DNA from: Tethya wilhelma
Taxonomy: Eukaryota > Porifera > Demospongiae > Tethyida > Tethyidae
Length of the DNA stretch: 64,000 nucleotides
Reading direction: 5' to 3'
Assembly: GCA_964030475.1 (NCBI GenBank)
Contig: CAXIPT010000002.1
Span: 13,975,950 to 14,039,949, forward strand
The notes under the pieces were generated by a model. The model was not told the origin of the DNA. It was given only the letters and a program-made list of their open reading frames with translations, and did no database searches. Both the position numbers and the translations under genes were made by a program. The first letter of the stretch is position 1; each line of letters opens with the position of its first letter. Of this stretch, positions 44,501 to 56,900 are shown one piece after another.

Positions 44501-47421
44501 GTATTAGATCATTCAAAGAGTATTTCCTGTACTGGGAACAAACTCTTTCTATCGTGTTCCACTTATGGGTACACAGCTTGTGAAAAAAATTTTGAGGTCT
44601 AGCTTAGCTCCAATGTATATGAGTTCTAGTATAGCAAGGCTTACAATGTAACAGCAAGACCCACATGATGCAATACTGATCAGCAAGTTGTTCCCTACAT
44701 GAGGAAATGTGCCACACCTAAAATCAACCTGGTTTAGTCAGCAGGGGTACACCACCAAGGGCACAGCTCAGGTTTGAATAAACACATATGAATCCAATCG
44801 AAAAGAAAAAAAATCTTGAGATCTAGCTCATCGATGTATATGAGTTCTTAGCAGCTCAAGTGGTAAGAGCATTTGACTAGAGTTCGAAAGACGTATGGTT
44901 TGAATCCCACAATTCACGGGCATTTTTACCACAATATTAGAAAGCTGTATTGAGGTTCATGAAATTGTATCATGAAATTTAGTTCCAAACAGCAAAGACA
45001 AGTAAAATGAGAACAGCTATAAACATACCAACATTCCTTCTAGGTGTTTTCATTGGAGCAATATCAGTCCATGTATCGGTTTGAATCTCATATTTCTCAG
45101 CTGTTCCTAGGATGGCCTTTCCACTATATCCTCCAATTGCATAGATAGCATTGAATGTCACTCCTGTTACAGCATCCCTCATGTCCTTTATAGCACCAAC
45201 ACCAAGGTTCATTCTCGGGGTTAACATGTGCGCCACAGGAGTCCACCTTAATAAAACAAATGAATGTCATGATAAGCTACATAAATAGGATGGCTTTGAA
45301 GCTTAAAGGCAGGTTCACAATATCAGGTGCTGCACGTGCATATGTAATAGTACTTTACATTTGGTATGTAATGCAACATGCTATGGCAGATTTAGAAAAA
45401 AATGTCCAAATGTACGTTTGATGTATGTTGCATATCTGTACGCAGATAATTTTACATACGGCAAAATATTGCGAACCGACCTTATCACTCAAAAAACTAG
45501 AAGCATAAATCTCAGCAAATATAACACTTCAGGAAATTTGATGTGATGACTCAGATTTGCAATTGGTTGGTAGAGCTTAAGACACACATATTACCTATAC
45601 TGTACTACTGTTAGAACCAACAAACAAGGAGAATTCCCAGTGTTTGCTTGGAAATAGAGCATGTGCAAATAGTATATTCTGAGCCAAGCCCTCTCCCTTC
45701 AAGTGTGAGGGGCTTGTGTACAAGACAATTATATCCAGTTGACATACTAATTGGTACTCGCACCTTTTAGTCCGTGGATTGTAGCACTCAACAGCATCAG
45801 TACTAGTCTTTCCTTCAAGGTATCCCCCAATGGCAAACAGCAGACCCTGAAGTACAGCTACTCCAACTCCACTGCGTCGGTACCTCATCTGAGGGATCAC
45901 ATCCACAACCCAGCGATCTGTCTCAGGATCATAGCATTCAACATTGCCAAGGGTCTCATGCTCAGAAACACCACCTATAATTATTTTATAACTTAATAAT
46001 TCATGACAAAGAACATAATATATTTCTTGGTATACACTTAAATTGCTCAGTCAGTAACTGTCACTCTGACTGACATAACTGCAAGCTAACAAAGTTCAAA
46101 ACATTTGCAAGGAGGGGCCTGGGAACAAGTAAAACTGCAAGCTGAGCAAAACCCTAGCAAAGCCTGAATAAGCTAGCTAAGCAAACCTGAATACATACTA
46201 GCATGTGTAGAAACTAACTCACTAGAAAGCAAGTCAACCTCATACACTTCTACAGTATATAGTTCTGAAGTATCAGATTATTGTATATCGGTGAATTTTC
46301 GTCAATAAAATTTTTCACTGATGACCTTTACTGCCAGAAAGCTATATGTATGGTGATCTTTACCGAATCATCTGCAACAATGAAAATTAAACTACACAAA
46401 ATTTAACACGTGCATGGAATATTTAGTGAAAATTTTCCATCTACAATATATACACTATACAAATCCGGAATTGAGCATGATCAATAAGAGTAGCTAGCAC
46501 AATTATACTAGAAAGTTCTAATTTATGAACCTGAGCACCTCTACTATACATGCAGTACACACGATCATTAGACATGCACACAGATAGAAAAAAGGGTACA
46601 GTAACCCTCTGCACACGAGCATTGAGGGTTAAAGTAATCTTACCGAGAATATGAATCACTTCTCCAGCTCGAAGTGTCTCCCTTGGCCACCATTTCATAG
46701 GAATTTGAGTTGGCAACCGACAAAGGTGAGACATTCCACTTGGATATGAGTCATTGTACAATGCTCTGGCTGCTTGTCGTATCAGTCTCATGCAAGAATC
46801 ATTGGAGCTCACAAGAGCATTTGCAGCAACTTCAACTGCAAAGAATTCTTGGCCTGGAGTGAAAAATGCAATACAGCAAACAAATGATTGTAGAATGAAT
46901 GAAATTTTTGGTCCCTGGAATTAACACTGTACAATATAGCTGCATGGAAAGATTTTCGAGGGTTCTTAGTTGGCAGTTTGATGCTCAAAGTTCAAATTGT
47001 CAAATTTAAGTCTACCAATATTTTGGTCACTGTATACACAATGTCATGCACTATGCGCACACGCAAATCATCAAATTTAAATTCATCAATATTTTGTTTA
47101 ATGCTCAGTGGAGAAAACCGTCCAATTTTTTGACTATCAGTATGTCAGCAGCGGGAGCCTCAAACAAAGAACTCAAGTATGCACTGCTTGACATCTCAAG
47201 AGCTGCTATCTGAGGCTTGATTGCTATATGGATAAACCGTAACCATAGAAACCAACCAGACTGATAGAACCTCATACCCCTAAGGGTTTAAGGACAAGTG
47301 CCAAGCATGACCTATCTTTTGCATGGTGCACTACACACAGTTCCAAGTACAGAAACAGAGTAATAAAATTTAATAAGTTGAGTAGTAATTGTATTTACAT
47401 GTATGACTATAACAGTGTAAA

Positions 47422-47477
<56 letters not shown>

Positions 47478-50400
47478 AGAGCGTGTGCTCCAGTATCACA
47501 GGGGATCTCACTATTAACAGAATACCCAATCTCATATATGTAGAGAAGACCCTTGACTCTATAACCACCAAATATCTCAAAACCTGGTCAGGACTGACCA
47601 AATCCGCAGACCCTGCCAGACTATTCCTACCAGAAGGAAATGGAGGTTTCAATCTCTCCCTCCCCTCTGCCCTCTTCCAGTAGCTCCAAGTAGGCAAACC
47701 AAGCCTCCTGCTGGCCTCACGAGACAGCAATAATACTAGAGCTCACTGAGTGTTTCGAGACCAAATATTTAGATGCCAAGAAAAGGAAAGAAGAGAAATA
47801 TGATGAACTTGTTAATGAAGTGGAAGAAAATGGTTATATAGTGGACTTGATAACACTGGAAGTGGGCTCTAGAGGTTTCGTGCACTATGACAATTTCAGC
47901 CGCTTGAAGGACACCATCGGCGCCTCAATCAAAGAGATCGAGAAACTGCTACTCACGATCTCTAAAACAGCTATCAAAGGTTCGTTCCGAATCTGAACCA
48001 ATTGAAACCATAGAAATCCTGAAGAATCATAAACTCCCCACCTCTCTGTACCATGTACCTGTCCCTGTCTCATTCTGTATACATAAAATCTATAGCACAA
48101 TACACTGTCTTTCTTTTTAACCCTGCGTTTTGTACCTGGACTCTTGTCTTTTTTCTTTAGTGTGGCCTACACATGCATTTTATAACAACAAAACCTAATG
48201 CTTAGCCTATATGCTTGTACATTTAACCCCAGTCTGTCTTTCCAAGCACCACTGATCAGCAGCATAGCTGAGCGGCAACAACCATCAGTGACAATGAATT
48301 CCAGAATTATAGATAACGCACACTATATCAATAGGCTATATATCCTCAAAACTATGCAGAAGTACAAAAAAACTCAAATCTTAGCAACAACAGTATTTCG
48401 GACAGCCTACAAGATCATTCAGATTTATGAAGGCAAGAACCATCAATTTCGTATAAAGTAAATGCAGAAGTTAAATTTTCACAGTTTTAATTTTCATACA
48501 TTCGAACGGCATACAAAATATACGAAAATTTCCACCATACGAAAATTTCCCGCTATACAGTAATTTAATCTAAGTGAATTTTTTTACTATAAAGATAATG
48601 TAGTTACTGATACTCGAAGTTGATCAGAATACTGCACCAGTTAAAAGTTGTTAGTGTCAGTGAGGAGAAATTTAGTTATGCTCCTGACTAAAGTCCATCT
48701 GGTTTGAGAATGCCGGTAGAAAAACTTGAATAACTTTCTAAATATCCAACCGATTTCAAAATTTCAAGCACCATTGGAAAGTGCTCGATCTCACCGTCCT
48801 TTTGGTTGCTATTTCAGCTTCCTACACCTTACCAGCCAAAAGTTAACTATTTTGTCCCATGGAAAAAGTATGGTTATGAATCTCATTAATTCATTTCCAG
48901 CGGCATTCTCAAACCAGATGGACTTTAAGTATTGTTTGGCCACAAGAAAATGCCACAAGATAACCATAATAGACTAAAAACCAGTTGGCTACAATTTGAT
49001 GAAAACAAGAAAATGGGGATGTACCTCATTCCCACATACACCATACAGATTGTCACTAAATTAAGAAAAAAATACTATTTAAAACACTAAATCAATATTT
49101 TTGTGGGCTGATTAAACACTAAAATCACATCCACAGTATATTCATGCTTTCACTTTCCAGAATTTACAACAGCTAGCATAAGGCTAGAATTGCAGTATGC
49201 ACAGGCAAGCAGTTCAAAGTTTTTTTGATTTCATATGAATTAGATATGAAAATTTGCACTATTTCTCTGATAGTCAATACATGACATTTGCATACAATTT
49301 GGATTTGGTAGTAGATGTACACATTTACTTTTAGAGACACCTATTTCAATGTGAAACAAACTTACAACAATTTATCTATATGCAGTAACAACACAGCATA
49401 TACAAACAAGCAAGTGGTTGACAAACACTTACTGGTAAGTCGGGTCTGCATTTTTCTATTTTTGATGAAACAGATACATACACATACATCATACATACAG
49501 CATATTCACAATGCTATGCACAAAATCTGAGACACTGACGGCTAACGGTCAAAACCATACTCATGGCACATTGAAACTGACATAAGTGCTCTAGTGAAAT
49601 GAAAATACCGTAGATGACAAAATTTTTGGAGCTGAATTTTTACTTGTTTAATTTTTGCATTTTCTAGCAAAGAATCGCCATACATTTTAAATTTTCACAT
49701 TTTCAATTTACGTAATTCGTGTTAGTGCCACAAAATTTTACCAACAAAAACTTCCCTATCAGTGAATGTCTAATTTTTGATGTGTTCTTCTGCCATGCAC
49801 ACATAGAAACCAAATACAGTAACTTTGCACTCTGCATGCACAGTAAAACTAATATTTGTTTATAAAGCTGCCAGTTCATTTGTATTTGCACCTGTGACTT
49901 AGTCAAGACTGTCAAGAACTTGTCAAAGTTTGCAGGTGCAAGTACAGCAAGACTGGCAGCTCTTGCTTTATACACATACCTAACAAAGGAAGTTTCACAA
50001 GATTCAACAGCTCAGAAAAGTAGCCTTGTCTCTCAGTGATGTTATGCTTTGTCCAACTAATTAGTGCCAGAAAGACAGCTTCTTCACCCTCGGTTTGATG
50101 TACATCATTGCTACATAGAAAATGTTTGATCCTGGCGTAGGACACATGGACAAATCGTTCGCTTCTTGATACTTCAGCAAAATTTCTTCGTGCAAATGTA
50201 AGGGAAGATTCAAGAAGTTCATTGCAAGATTGAAACTCAGCGAAATCAGCAACATCCAAGCAATTTGTACAGTCGAGACGATCTTGTAAAAATTTACAAC
50301 ACGCTTCTCGTGCACGAAGCATCTGAAGGAAATTAGATGCAGCTAATAAACTCTGAGCATTTTCTTCATTAATCTCCAACGAACAGGTATATGCAAACTT

Positions 50401-50646
50401 CACCAGTGAATCTAAAGCATCAGCATCAACACCTTGGATAACAACCCGTCTTTGTCCACTTTCAGCCATTTGGCGACAAAACATGGCTCTAAAATACATG
50501 CTACTAGCAGCAAGTACAACTCTGTGAGCACGTAGACATTTCTGCTCTACAACAAGTTCAACATCACACAGTTCTTCATTTTTTCGAAGATGATCCATAC
50601 TATCTAACATCTCTTTAGGAAGAGATTCATCCATGAACTGAGGCAT
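41538..50646 (-). CDS. BTB-BACK-Kelch protein (KLHL family, Cullin-3 substrate adaptor type)
   Basis: KLHL proteins bind Cullin-3 through BTB/BACK and substrates through a kelch propeller. The exons on the minus strand are 49980-50646 (ATG 50646), 46644-46853, 45764-45974, 45029-45246, 42965-43168, the displaced 13433-13540, and 41538-41734. With the displaced exon the total is 1815 nt and 604 residues, standard for the family; without it the junction 42965|41734 is still in frame but one blade is lost. BTB (about 20-125): ELCDVELVVEQKCLRAHRVV and SSMYFRAMF. BACK (about 130-235): NCLDVADFAEFQSCNELL. Kelch blades: NVECYDPETDRWV, LFAIGGYLEGKTSTDAVECY, IYAIGGYSGKAILGTAEKY, VYAVGGSNRDDG, LYAVGGYDSG and VYAIGGYNGVKTVDVVEKY. 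I cannot name the paralogue; KLHL2/3/20-like proteins are closest in feel. Intron 1 is 3.1 kb. Confidence 0.94.
42031..42293. mobile_element. Inverted-repeat element cut by the assembly gap
   Basis: The left arm 42031-42127 ('acattggaaatgtaatgaga' through 'aatggctgtttgagtgtgt') is mirrored by the right arm from 42212 to the gap edge at 42293. The missing end of the right arm ('tttgtttttttacttg') is found at 12381-12397, in the segment suspected of belonging here. Confidence 0.85.
42294..42912. other. Assembly gap of 619 N
   Basis: A run of N inside the KLHL intron between kelch exons 42965-43168 and 41538-41734. Open frames drawn through it are meaningless. The true content is probably 12312-14973 or a segment overlapping it. 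Confidence 1.
43684..43752 (-). repeat. tRNA-derived SINE-like piece (copy 1)
   Basis: On the minus strand 'ctcagtggtaagagca' resembles a tRNA A box/D arm and 'gggttcgaatccc' a B box/T arm. The acceptor stem pairs at 6 of 7 positions, but the D arm lacks about four bases, so it is not a working tRNA gene. A related copy is at 44857-44917 and another at about 36690. Confidence 0.65.
43768..43985. repeat. TIR element in KLHL intron (relative of 1083-1293)
   Basis: It has 'cagtataccaggaaaagttt' at the left and 'catgaaagtttgacactg' at the right. The interior shares 'gcgtatgggctcg', 'cacagctcatccgcga' and 'aaaaatgtttgactagagac' with 1083-1293. Confidence 0.7.
44857..44917 (+). repeat. tRNA-derived SINE-like piece (copy 2)
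   Basis: It reads 'cagctcaagtggtaagagca' then 'tttgactagagttcgaaaga' and 'ggtttgaatccc', matching copy 1 in the opposite orientation. An A-rich stretch precedes it and 'cttgagatctagctcatc' is shared around the copies. Confidence 0.65.
47425..47474. repeat. (GA)n microsatellite
   Basis: About 25 copies of GA, directly upstream of the LINE tail. Confidence 0.95.
47483..47996 (+). pseudogene. 3' end of a non-LTR retrotransposon ORF, broken
   Basis: The first part reads RIPNLIYVEKTLDSITTKYL, then WSGLTKSADPARLFLPEG and LPSALF, hits a stop at 47681-47683, and resumes as LQVGKPSLLLASRD. A second in-frame block ends DLITLEVGSRGFVHYDNFSR with a stop at 47994. Such blocks follow the reverse transcriptase domain in LINE ORFs of invertebrates. 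Stops and frame changes show it is dead. There is no 5' part, as expected of a 5'-truncated insertion. Confidence 0.65.
48691..48925. mobile_element. 235-bp MITE, ends aagtccatctggtttgagaa (copy 2)
   Basis: The 20-bp ends are perfectly inverted ('aagtccatctggtttgagaa' / 'ttctcaaaccagatggactt') and flanked by TA on both sides, suggesting a TA target. It matches 34059-34282 in reverse orientation. Confidence 0.85.
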
Positions 50647-50976
50647 GGTTCCTTTCAGAAGTCCCTGTCGAAATAAAGTGGACACACGCCCAGAAAACAC
50701 GCGGATCGATTGCCTTCAGAAGCTGTTCAGGGTAGAACAGAGCTAGATTCAACACACCGTTCACAGACCTGAAGATGAGACTGATCCCTTAATGTCCGAG
50801 GGCTTGACCTCTTGTTCTTGCATTCCAATCCAATCATGTGACCACATTTCTACAGTCTAGGAGTGTCACGTGACAATATTTGGATGCACGTGATCACCCC
50901 CAAAACTTTTTGCATGCAGCTTGCTTGTGCTCTGGTGTTCTATGGTCTGATCCAAAATCAGTGAGATCAGTACAGT
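50647..50976. promoter_or_regulatory. Bidirectional promoter region KLHL | TAF1B
   Basis: 330 bp separate ATG 50646 (minus) from ATG 50977 (plus). 'cacgtgacaa' and 'gcacgtgatcac' E-box-like CACGTG sites occur at about 50866 and 50886. No TATA box is evident. Confidence 0.55.
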
Positions 50977-53900
50977 ATGTCTATGAGCGGCGTGCTTGAC
51001 TCTGTGAATGAGTGCGTACTGTGTGGTAGTGTGGAGTTTCAACTGTCACACGGTCATTTTTTTTGCTCAGAGTGTGGTACACAGTCTCAAGTAAGTTTTG
51101 TGACAATTTCTGTATATTAAACCCATATGCAAAGTAATACCGTATAGACGGAAACTTTGGCGAGGATTTTATTTTGGCGAAATTGGCGAATTTCGCCAAA
51201 TCGCCAAAATTAAATCCGCCAAATTTAACCGCAAAACGTAAATATTGGAATACGCGCCGGTGCGATCACGATAGAACAGTAATAGAGCTACGTTTTCTCC
51301 ACAGTTCTTCACGAAATAAGCTTGAAACATGCTATCTAAGTGCAGGGATACTTAGGCTATAAAATCTATAGCATCGCTTTTGAAAGTTTGGTTGCCTGGC
51401 TAGAAAAAAAGCTTCAGATGCGCGGCAATATCACGATCGTCCTGTAGTTTCTTTTACACGGGAAAAAGCTTCACTGTTAATGTAAAAGGCTCTCAGTAGA
51501 GTTAGCCTGATTGCTTTTCAGCTTCATCTGCAAGAAAAAGCTTTGTCCAATCTATTTACTAAAAGAAAAACAAAAAGAAGGCGTAGCTACTAACCTCGCC
51601 GTATTACGTAATGCACTTTCAAAGTTTCACTCGCCAAAATTAATGTTCGCCAATATCGTTTGAGCTCCCTTTCGCCAAATTTAATTCTCTCCAAAATAAC
51701 CAGCCATACGGTATATGCCATAGAGCGTGTGCAATCGAACACCTCCGTATGACAAAATAGAGGAATGATAAGATTTTTGATGCACCCCTACCAAGAAGTA
51801 TGGGGCTAATACAGTAGAACTTTGGTTATCCGGACACCTTTGCAGACCTGCCAAGTCTCACACATTGCGCATATCTTTCACACATAAAAGTCATCACACG
51901 CTCTCACTCTTAAGTTTACAGTAGAAATGTCACGCCAAAAGTTTGAAAACAGGACCAACCGGCACTCGTTCTGTTGCCAGTTTGCAAAAATTTGAGTTCA
52001 GAGGTCACTATTATGGGTGTGGCTAGTGTAAATGTTTGGCCAGCATGAGCGTACATGTATGGTGCAGGCGCGCTGCTACCTAGCTTTCGTTCACTTTTGC
52101 CCTCCATGCATATATTTTGCATGCACCTAGCCTCATTCCCAGACCCAGTGCATGCTTTGTGTCATTGTTCTGCTCTATGCTGGACAGTAAGAATACTTTT
52201 TTGCTAATATGATTATCTAGTCGCCATTCAATCTCAATCTTTGACGTCGGTGATGAGAATGATTTTGAAGATTCTAGTGCATGATTCAAAGAAAGAAAAG
52301 TATATGTATGAAAGTTCTGATAGAATATTATATACCTAGCTTAGTGTCATTTAGTTCCCTTTATAGAATATGTGTTATCAACAGGAATGCCTCGGTAGAT
52401 AATGCAGCTGTTTTCGTGGAAACAAAAAAAGAAATGTTGCATGATATACATGTACCAGGTTCCATGGAGCAAATTTGTTTTCTTCTTGTCTATATTATCC
52501 TTTAGCCATCACTGGCAATTCTTGTGATGAACACCAAAGTGCCTTACTACAACCAGAGGTGCAGCTAAGCATAGTAATAGAAAGGGACAGAGAAGAAAAT
52601 GTCATATTTAAAGGAACTTGAAAAACAACTGGAGTATTGAGTTTTGTAGAAATGCAAAGTTTCTAATGTTTTTGTCTCAACAATGATGGTTAGGATGAGA
52701 GCTCTAATGATCGTGAAGACAACACTACCTAAAATTAAAGCATCAGAGGGCTAGCTAAGGATATTTCTGGCCAAAAATAACCTTGTTCTTCATCCAAAAG
52801 CATCCCTAGCTCAGAAATTACGTAATAGTTATAAACTGGTAGTCCAGGAATTATGGCAGTAAACGAACGACACCCGAGGGCGCAGCCCGAGGGTGAGGTC
52901 GTTTACGTTGCCATAATTCCTGGACTACCAGTTTATCGCTGTTATATTTCCTGAGATACCGCACACAAACAAAGCTTTTGATTGGCTCATTCCAGCGTTT
53001 ATCTCATTGGTCAGCTCTGTCTATAAATACTTACGAATGACTCCTTGGTTACCATTTTTGAGTTCTGAGCAAAAAATGGACAGTGGAGAAGCAGCTAGTT
53101 CCAGTAGCGCTATAACTATTTCACAACAGAGTCCTTGTCGTTACGGTCATCCATTTTGTTTAGGAATGTGCGACTGGACTAACTGTCGACCTTTACCTGA
53201 TGTTACTAACTTTCAGCCCCAAACGTACTCTGCTTCAGTGGAAGAAAGCGCCTCATGCTCGAACAACCAGCTCATGATTCCCGAGCGTTTCAAGTTTTCC
53301 AGTGAAGAGAACTTATCAGAATTGGCAAAAGGCTATACCCCAGCTAATACTTCCAATGCAACAAAATGGGCTTTTAACGTGTTCAAACTTTGGAAGCAAG
53401 AAAGGAACAGACGATATCCTGACAACCCGGTTCCTGAGGATTTATTGACAAGCTGCAATCTACTTCATCTCAACACTCACCTATCGCAGTTTGCTGTGGA
53501 AGCCAGAAAGGTTAGCGGAGAAATTTATCCACCATCTTCTATTCACCAACTACTCTGTGGGTTACTACGGTACATGAGAAACTTAACTCCTGGATGCCCC
53601 AACTTTATGAATAAACACGACCCCCGATTTTGTCAGCTTCACAAAACACTTGATGCATTGTTTCACAAACTTCATTCTGATGGAGTCGGTGTTCAAGTAA
53701 AACACGCTGAAGTTATCACAAAAAATGACGAAGAAAAATTATGGAGCTCTGGTGTTTTAGCCCTAACAAATCCTCAGTCACTACAAAATGCTGCCTTCTA
53801 TGTTGTGGGGAAAATGTCCAGTTTGAGGGGAGGAGTTGAACACAGACGACTAAAGCTGAGTCAGTTAGTGAGACATCATGACCCTGATCGCTATGTTTAT

Positions 53901-56900
53901 CATGAGAATACATCAAAGACAAACGATGGATCCTTCAAGAAACTTCGCGTAAAGGGTAAAGTTGTCCCCATATACTCTTGCCCTGAAGTTGGTGAAAGAT
54001 GCCCAGTCCATGTACTTGATACTTACCTCAGCAAGCTTCCCCCAAAGGCCATTGAATGTGACTTGTTTTATTTACGTCCTTTATCTCTAGTTCCTGTGGA
54101 TCCATCTAAACCCTGGTATGCATCTATACCTGTTGGAAGAGATACTCTTCAGAATGAACTGAAAACAATATGTGAAGAAGCCGGCATTAAAGCAAACATC
54201 ACAAACCACAGTTTGAGGGCGTCAAGTGCAACTTAACTATACGAAAACGGAGTTCCTGAGAAGATTATTCAAGAACGCACTGGCCACCGATCTTTAGAAG
54301 CTCTTAGAACGTACGAACGTACATCACAACATCAGCATCAAGCCGTTTCAAACGTTCTTTGTGCTCCCTCATCAAGCAATACATCATACAGTCAGTTTGT
54401 CGAAAGAGAAAAGGTGAATTACTCACAATCTCACACTATCCATGAAAATCATCCAATGATGCCTCTACCATCAAACTATTCCTTTCAAAACTTACATGGA
54501 TGCACCATCAATATTAATGCTGCTGGTCCAAGCTCCATACAACCACATCTACACAGTCAAAACACTTCCACATCTGTTACTAATCACACTGAACTTGACA
54601 TTGACAAACTGTTTGCTTCCATTGATGTTGAAAGTTTATTATCCTAACTGCTTGCATGTACGTACCGGTATCCATTTTCCATGTTAATCTCTTATTATAA
54701 TAATTTATGTATAAGGCTAACTTACAGCTGTTCAGACTGATGCAAAGATAAGTTTTCATTGGTTCAGTAACAATAGCCTGGGGGAAGTATATTATTGCAA
54801 TAAAATCCTTTTGCCCTCTGGGACGTAATTATGGCTCATAAATACTGGCTGTAGACTAGGAAACAAGGCTAATCAGGAAATATCATGTGATCTCGAAGAC
54901 AAAATTTCACAATTTCCTAGCTGTACATAAGGTGAAAATTATAAATGGAAATTTTCCATAATTATGAACTAATCACCCACTTACATCGATATGGTTCCAT
55001 CTAAAACAGTTGAAAGATCGAGAAATCAATATCAGTTTGATTAACAAAGTCTGATAAGAAGCACCTAACAGCAGTACTTGCTTGTGTTTCCACTGGCAAA
55101 TTGCTACCTTCAATTGTAATCTTCAAAGGAACAACGACTAGGTTAATATCGTGGTAAGCATAGTAAAGGGAAGTCAATCATTACATACCAAACGAAGGCA
55201 TGGATGGATGAAGATATCATGAAGCAGTGAATTATGAAAAGAAATGGCCACTATTTCTACTGGACAGCACATACTACTGAAATAATCCAAGATCTAATAC
55301 CATCGTTATGTCATTCCAGGTGGTTGCAACCACAGGATGTTTGCATTAATCGACCATTCAAAGACACAATCAGTAATAGTTCTAAAATTCAACCACCTTT
55401 GAAGCAATGCCTTGTTGTTGATGGGGTAGTTGAGGCTAAAGAATCCAAGAAAGCTAATAGTAATAGCTAGTCTTAAGATACCAGTTTAAATTTCATGTCT
55501 TTCGGGAGAGTGATAAGCAACTTTTTTCTTTCCCTTGAAGGCATAAACGCAAGGACTTTTGATTTCCCATTTCAACAACATAGAACATTGCCTTGAGCCC
55601 ATAACCTTGCAGTTGATTCACCACTATGATTGATGAAATAAACGCAAGTATGAGTTCTTGTTTATTGCTCAGCTCCTCACCAATTAAAAAGGAGGCTTGG
55701 TATACGTATTATCCCCTCGGTATACTAGCAAAACTAACTTTGAAGTCTCCTGTGTCTGACATTATGATCAACGGTCCAATGTACCAGCTGCAGCTGGTAA
55801 AAGTGGGGCTGGAAGAAGAATTCCCCCCCCCCCCCCCCTCCCTTTAATTATTTTAAGCGCCAACATTTTTTCTTGCACTGTAATTAGAATTTTACAGTAC
55901 TGTACTTACATCTGTGACAGCAGCTCAATACCGTATAGCCGGAAATATTGACGGTCAAAAAATTTGACGGTTTGCTCCGCAGAACGTAAAATAAAAATAT
56001 TGACGAATTTAAATTTGACGATTTGCGCATGCGCACAAAACATTCATATACGGCGCCCAAAATATTGGCGGATTTAAATTTGACGATTTGGACTTTGACC
56101 GTCAAACCGTCAAATTAAAATCCCCGTCAATATTTCCGGCTATACGGTATGATAGTCAACAGTCGAAGTGAAATTTAGTGCTGGTCAATCGTCAGAGTAG
56201 AGTGGTTGAAATTGATTAAGGTTCAGTTGTATGGCCAACAGACCAGAAGTAGCATGTGAGAAAGCTTCCCTGGAACACTTGCAGACACTTCAAAGGAAAG
56301 AGAAAATGGGACATACAAATCAGGCCTGTTTATAAGATTAGTAGGTGTCTCTTACTTCAAGAAGTTTGCATCATCCTTTGATGAGAATTCACCAATCACC
56401 CACTTTCACGAAGTGATGAATTCATCCCTATCCCCCCTAACAACATATATGTTGTGGTGGAGCAATGTAAGGGAGACAATCATATTTAAAAAACAAATGG
56501 TCCCATCTTTTGATGCCCTACATCTTCAATCCTGTTGCTGAAATACATGTGAGCCCAAGCAGATAAACAACAGAGTGATACTTCCCAAAACTAGCAGCTT
56601 AGCATAGCACTGATGAGAACATGCCAAGTAATAGTTACTGTCCCAAGGCTGCAAGAGCAAGTCAGGATGTAACACTCAGCACTGTAAATGCGTCAAAAGC
56701 AGCTCAAAGTGTTCAGTAGGCTGTTTGTGCGTAAATGTCAAAATGTGTGCACTCCACTTGAACTCTCATCTGACATTGCACGTACATGTAATAATTCAGC
56801 TCGGCAGTACCTCATCTTGAACTCTAGATAGGGATCTCACGGACCAAATCTTTGGGTCTAGTATATAGCACATAGATGACAACAGCATGTAAAATGTAAG

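Larger units (their letters stand above)
46854..49979. other. KLHL intron 1, repeat-filled
   Basis: This 3.1-kb intron holds a (GA)n tract, a LINE tail (47483-47996), part of a cctcggcac element (about 48180-48460), half of an accgtatag element (about 48465-48562) and the MITE at 48691-48925. No host exon is seen. Confidence 0.6.

Noticed and set aside
50647..50700. N-terminal extension of KLHL (FSGRVSTLFRQGLLKGT)
   Set aside because: It is in frame but starts with GTG, not ATG. ATG 50646 gives MPQFMDESL just before the BTB domain, so the rest is probably 5' UTR.
53007..53075. Upstream starts for the recombinase gene
   Set aside because: The in-frame ATG at 53037 lies only about 8 bp after the TATA box, so it would precede the expected transcription start. 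ATG 53076 fits.
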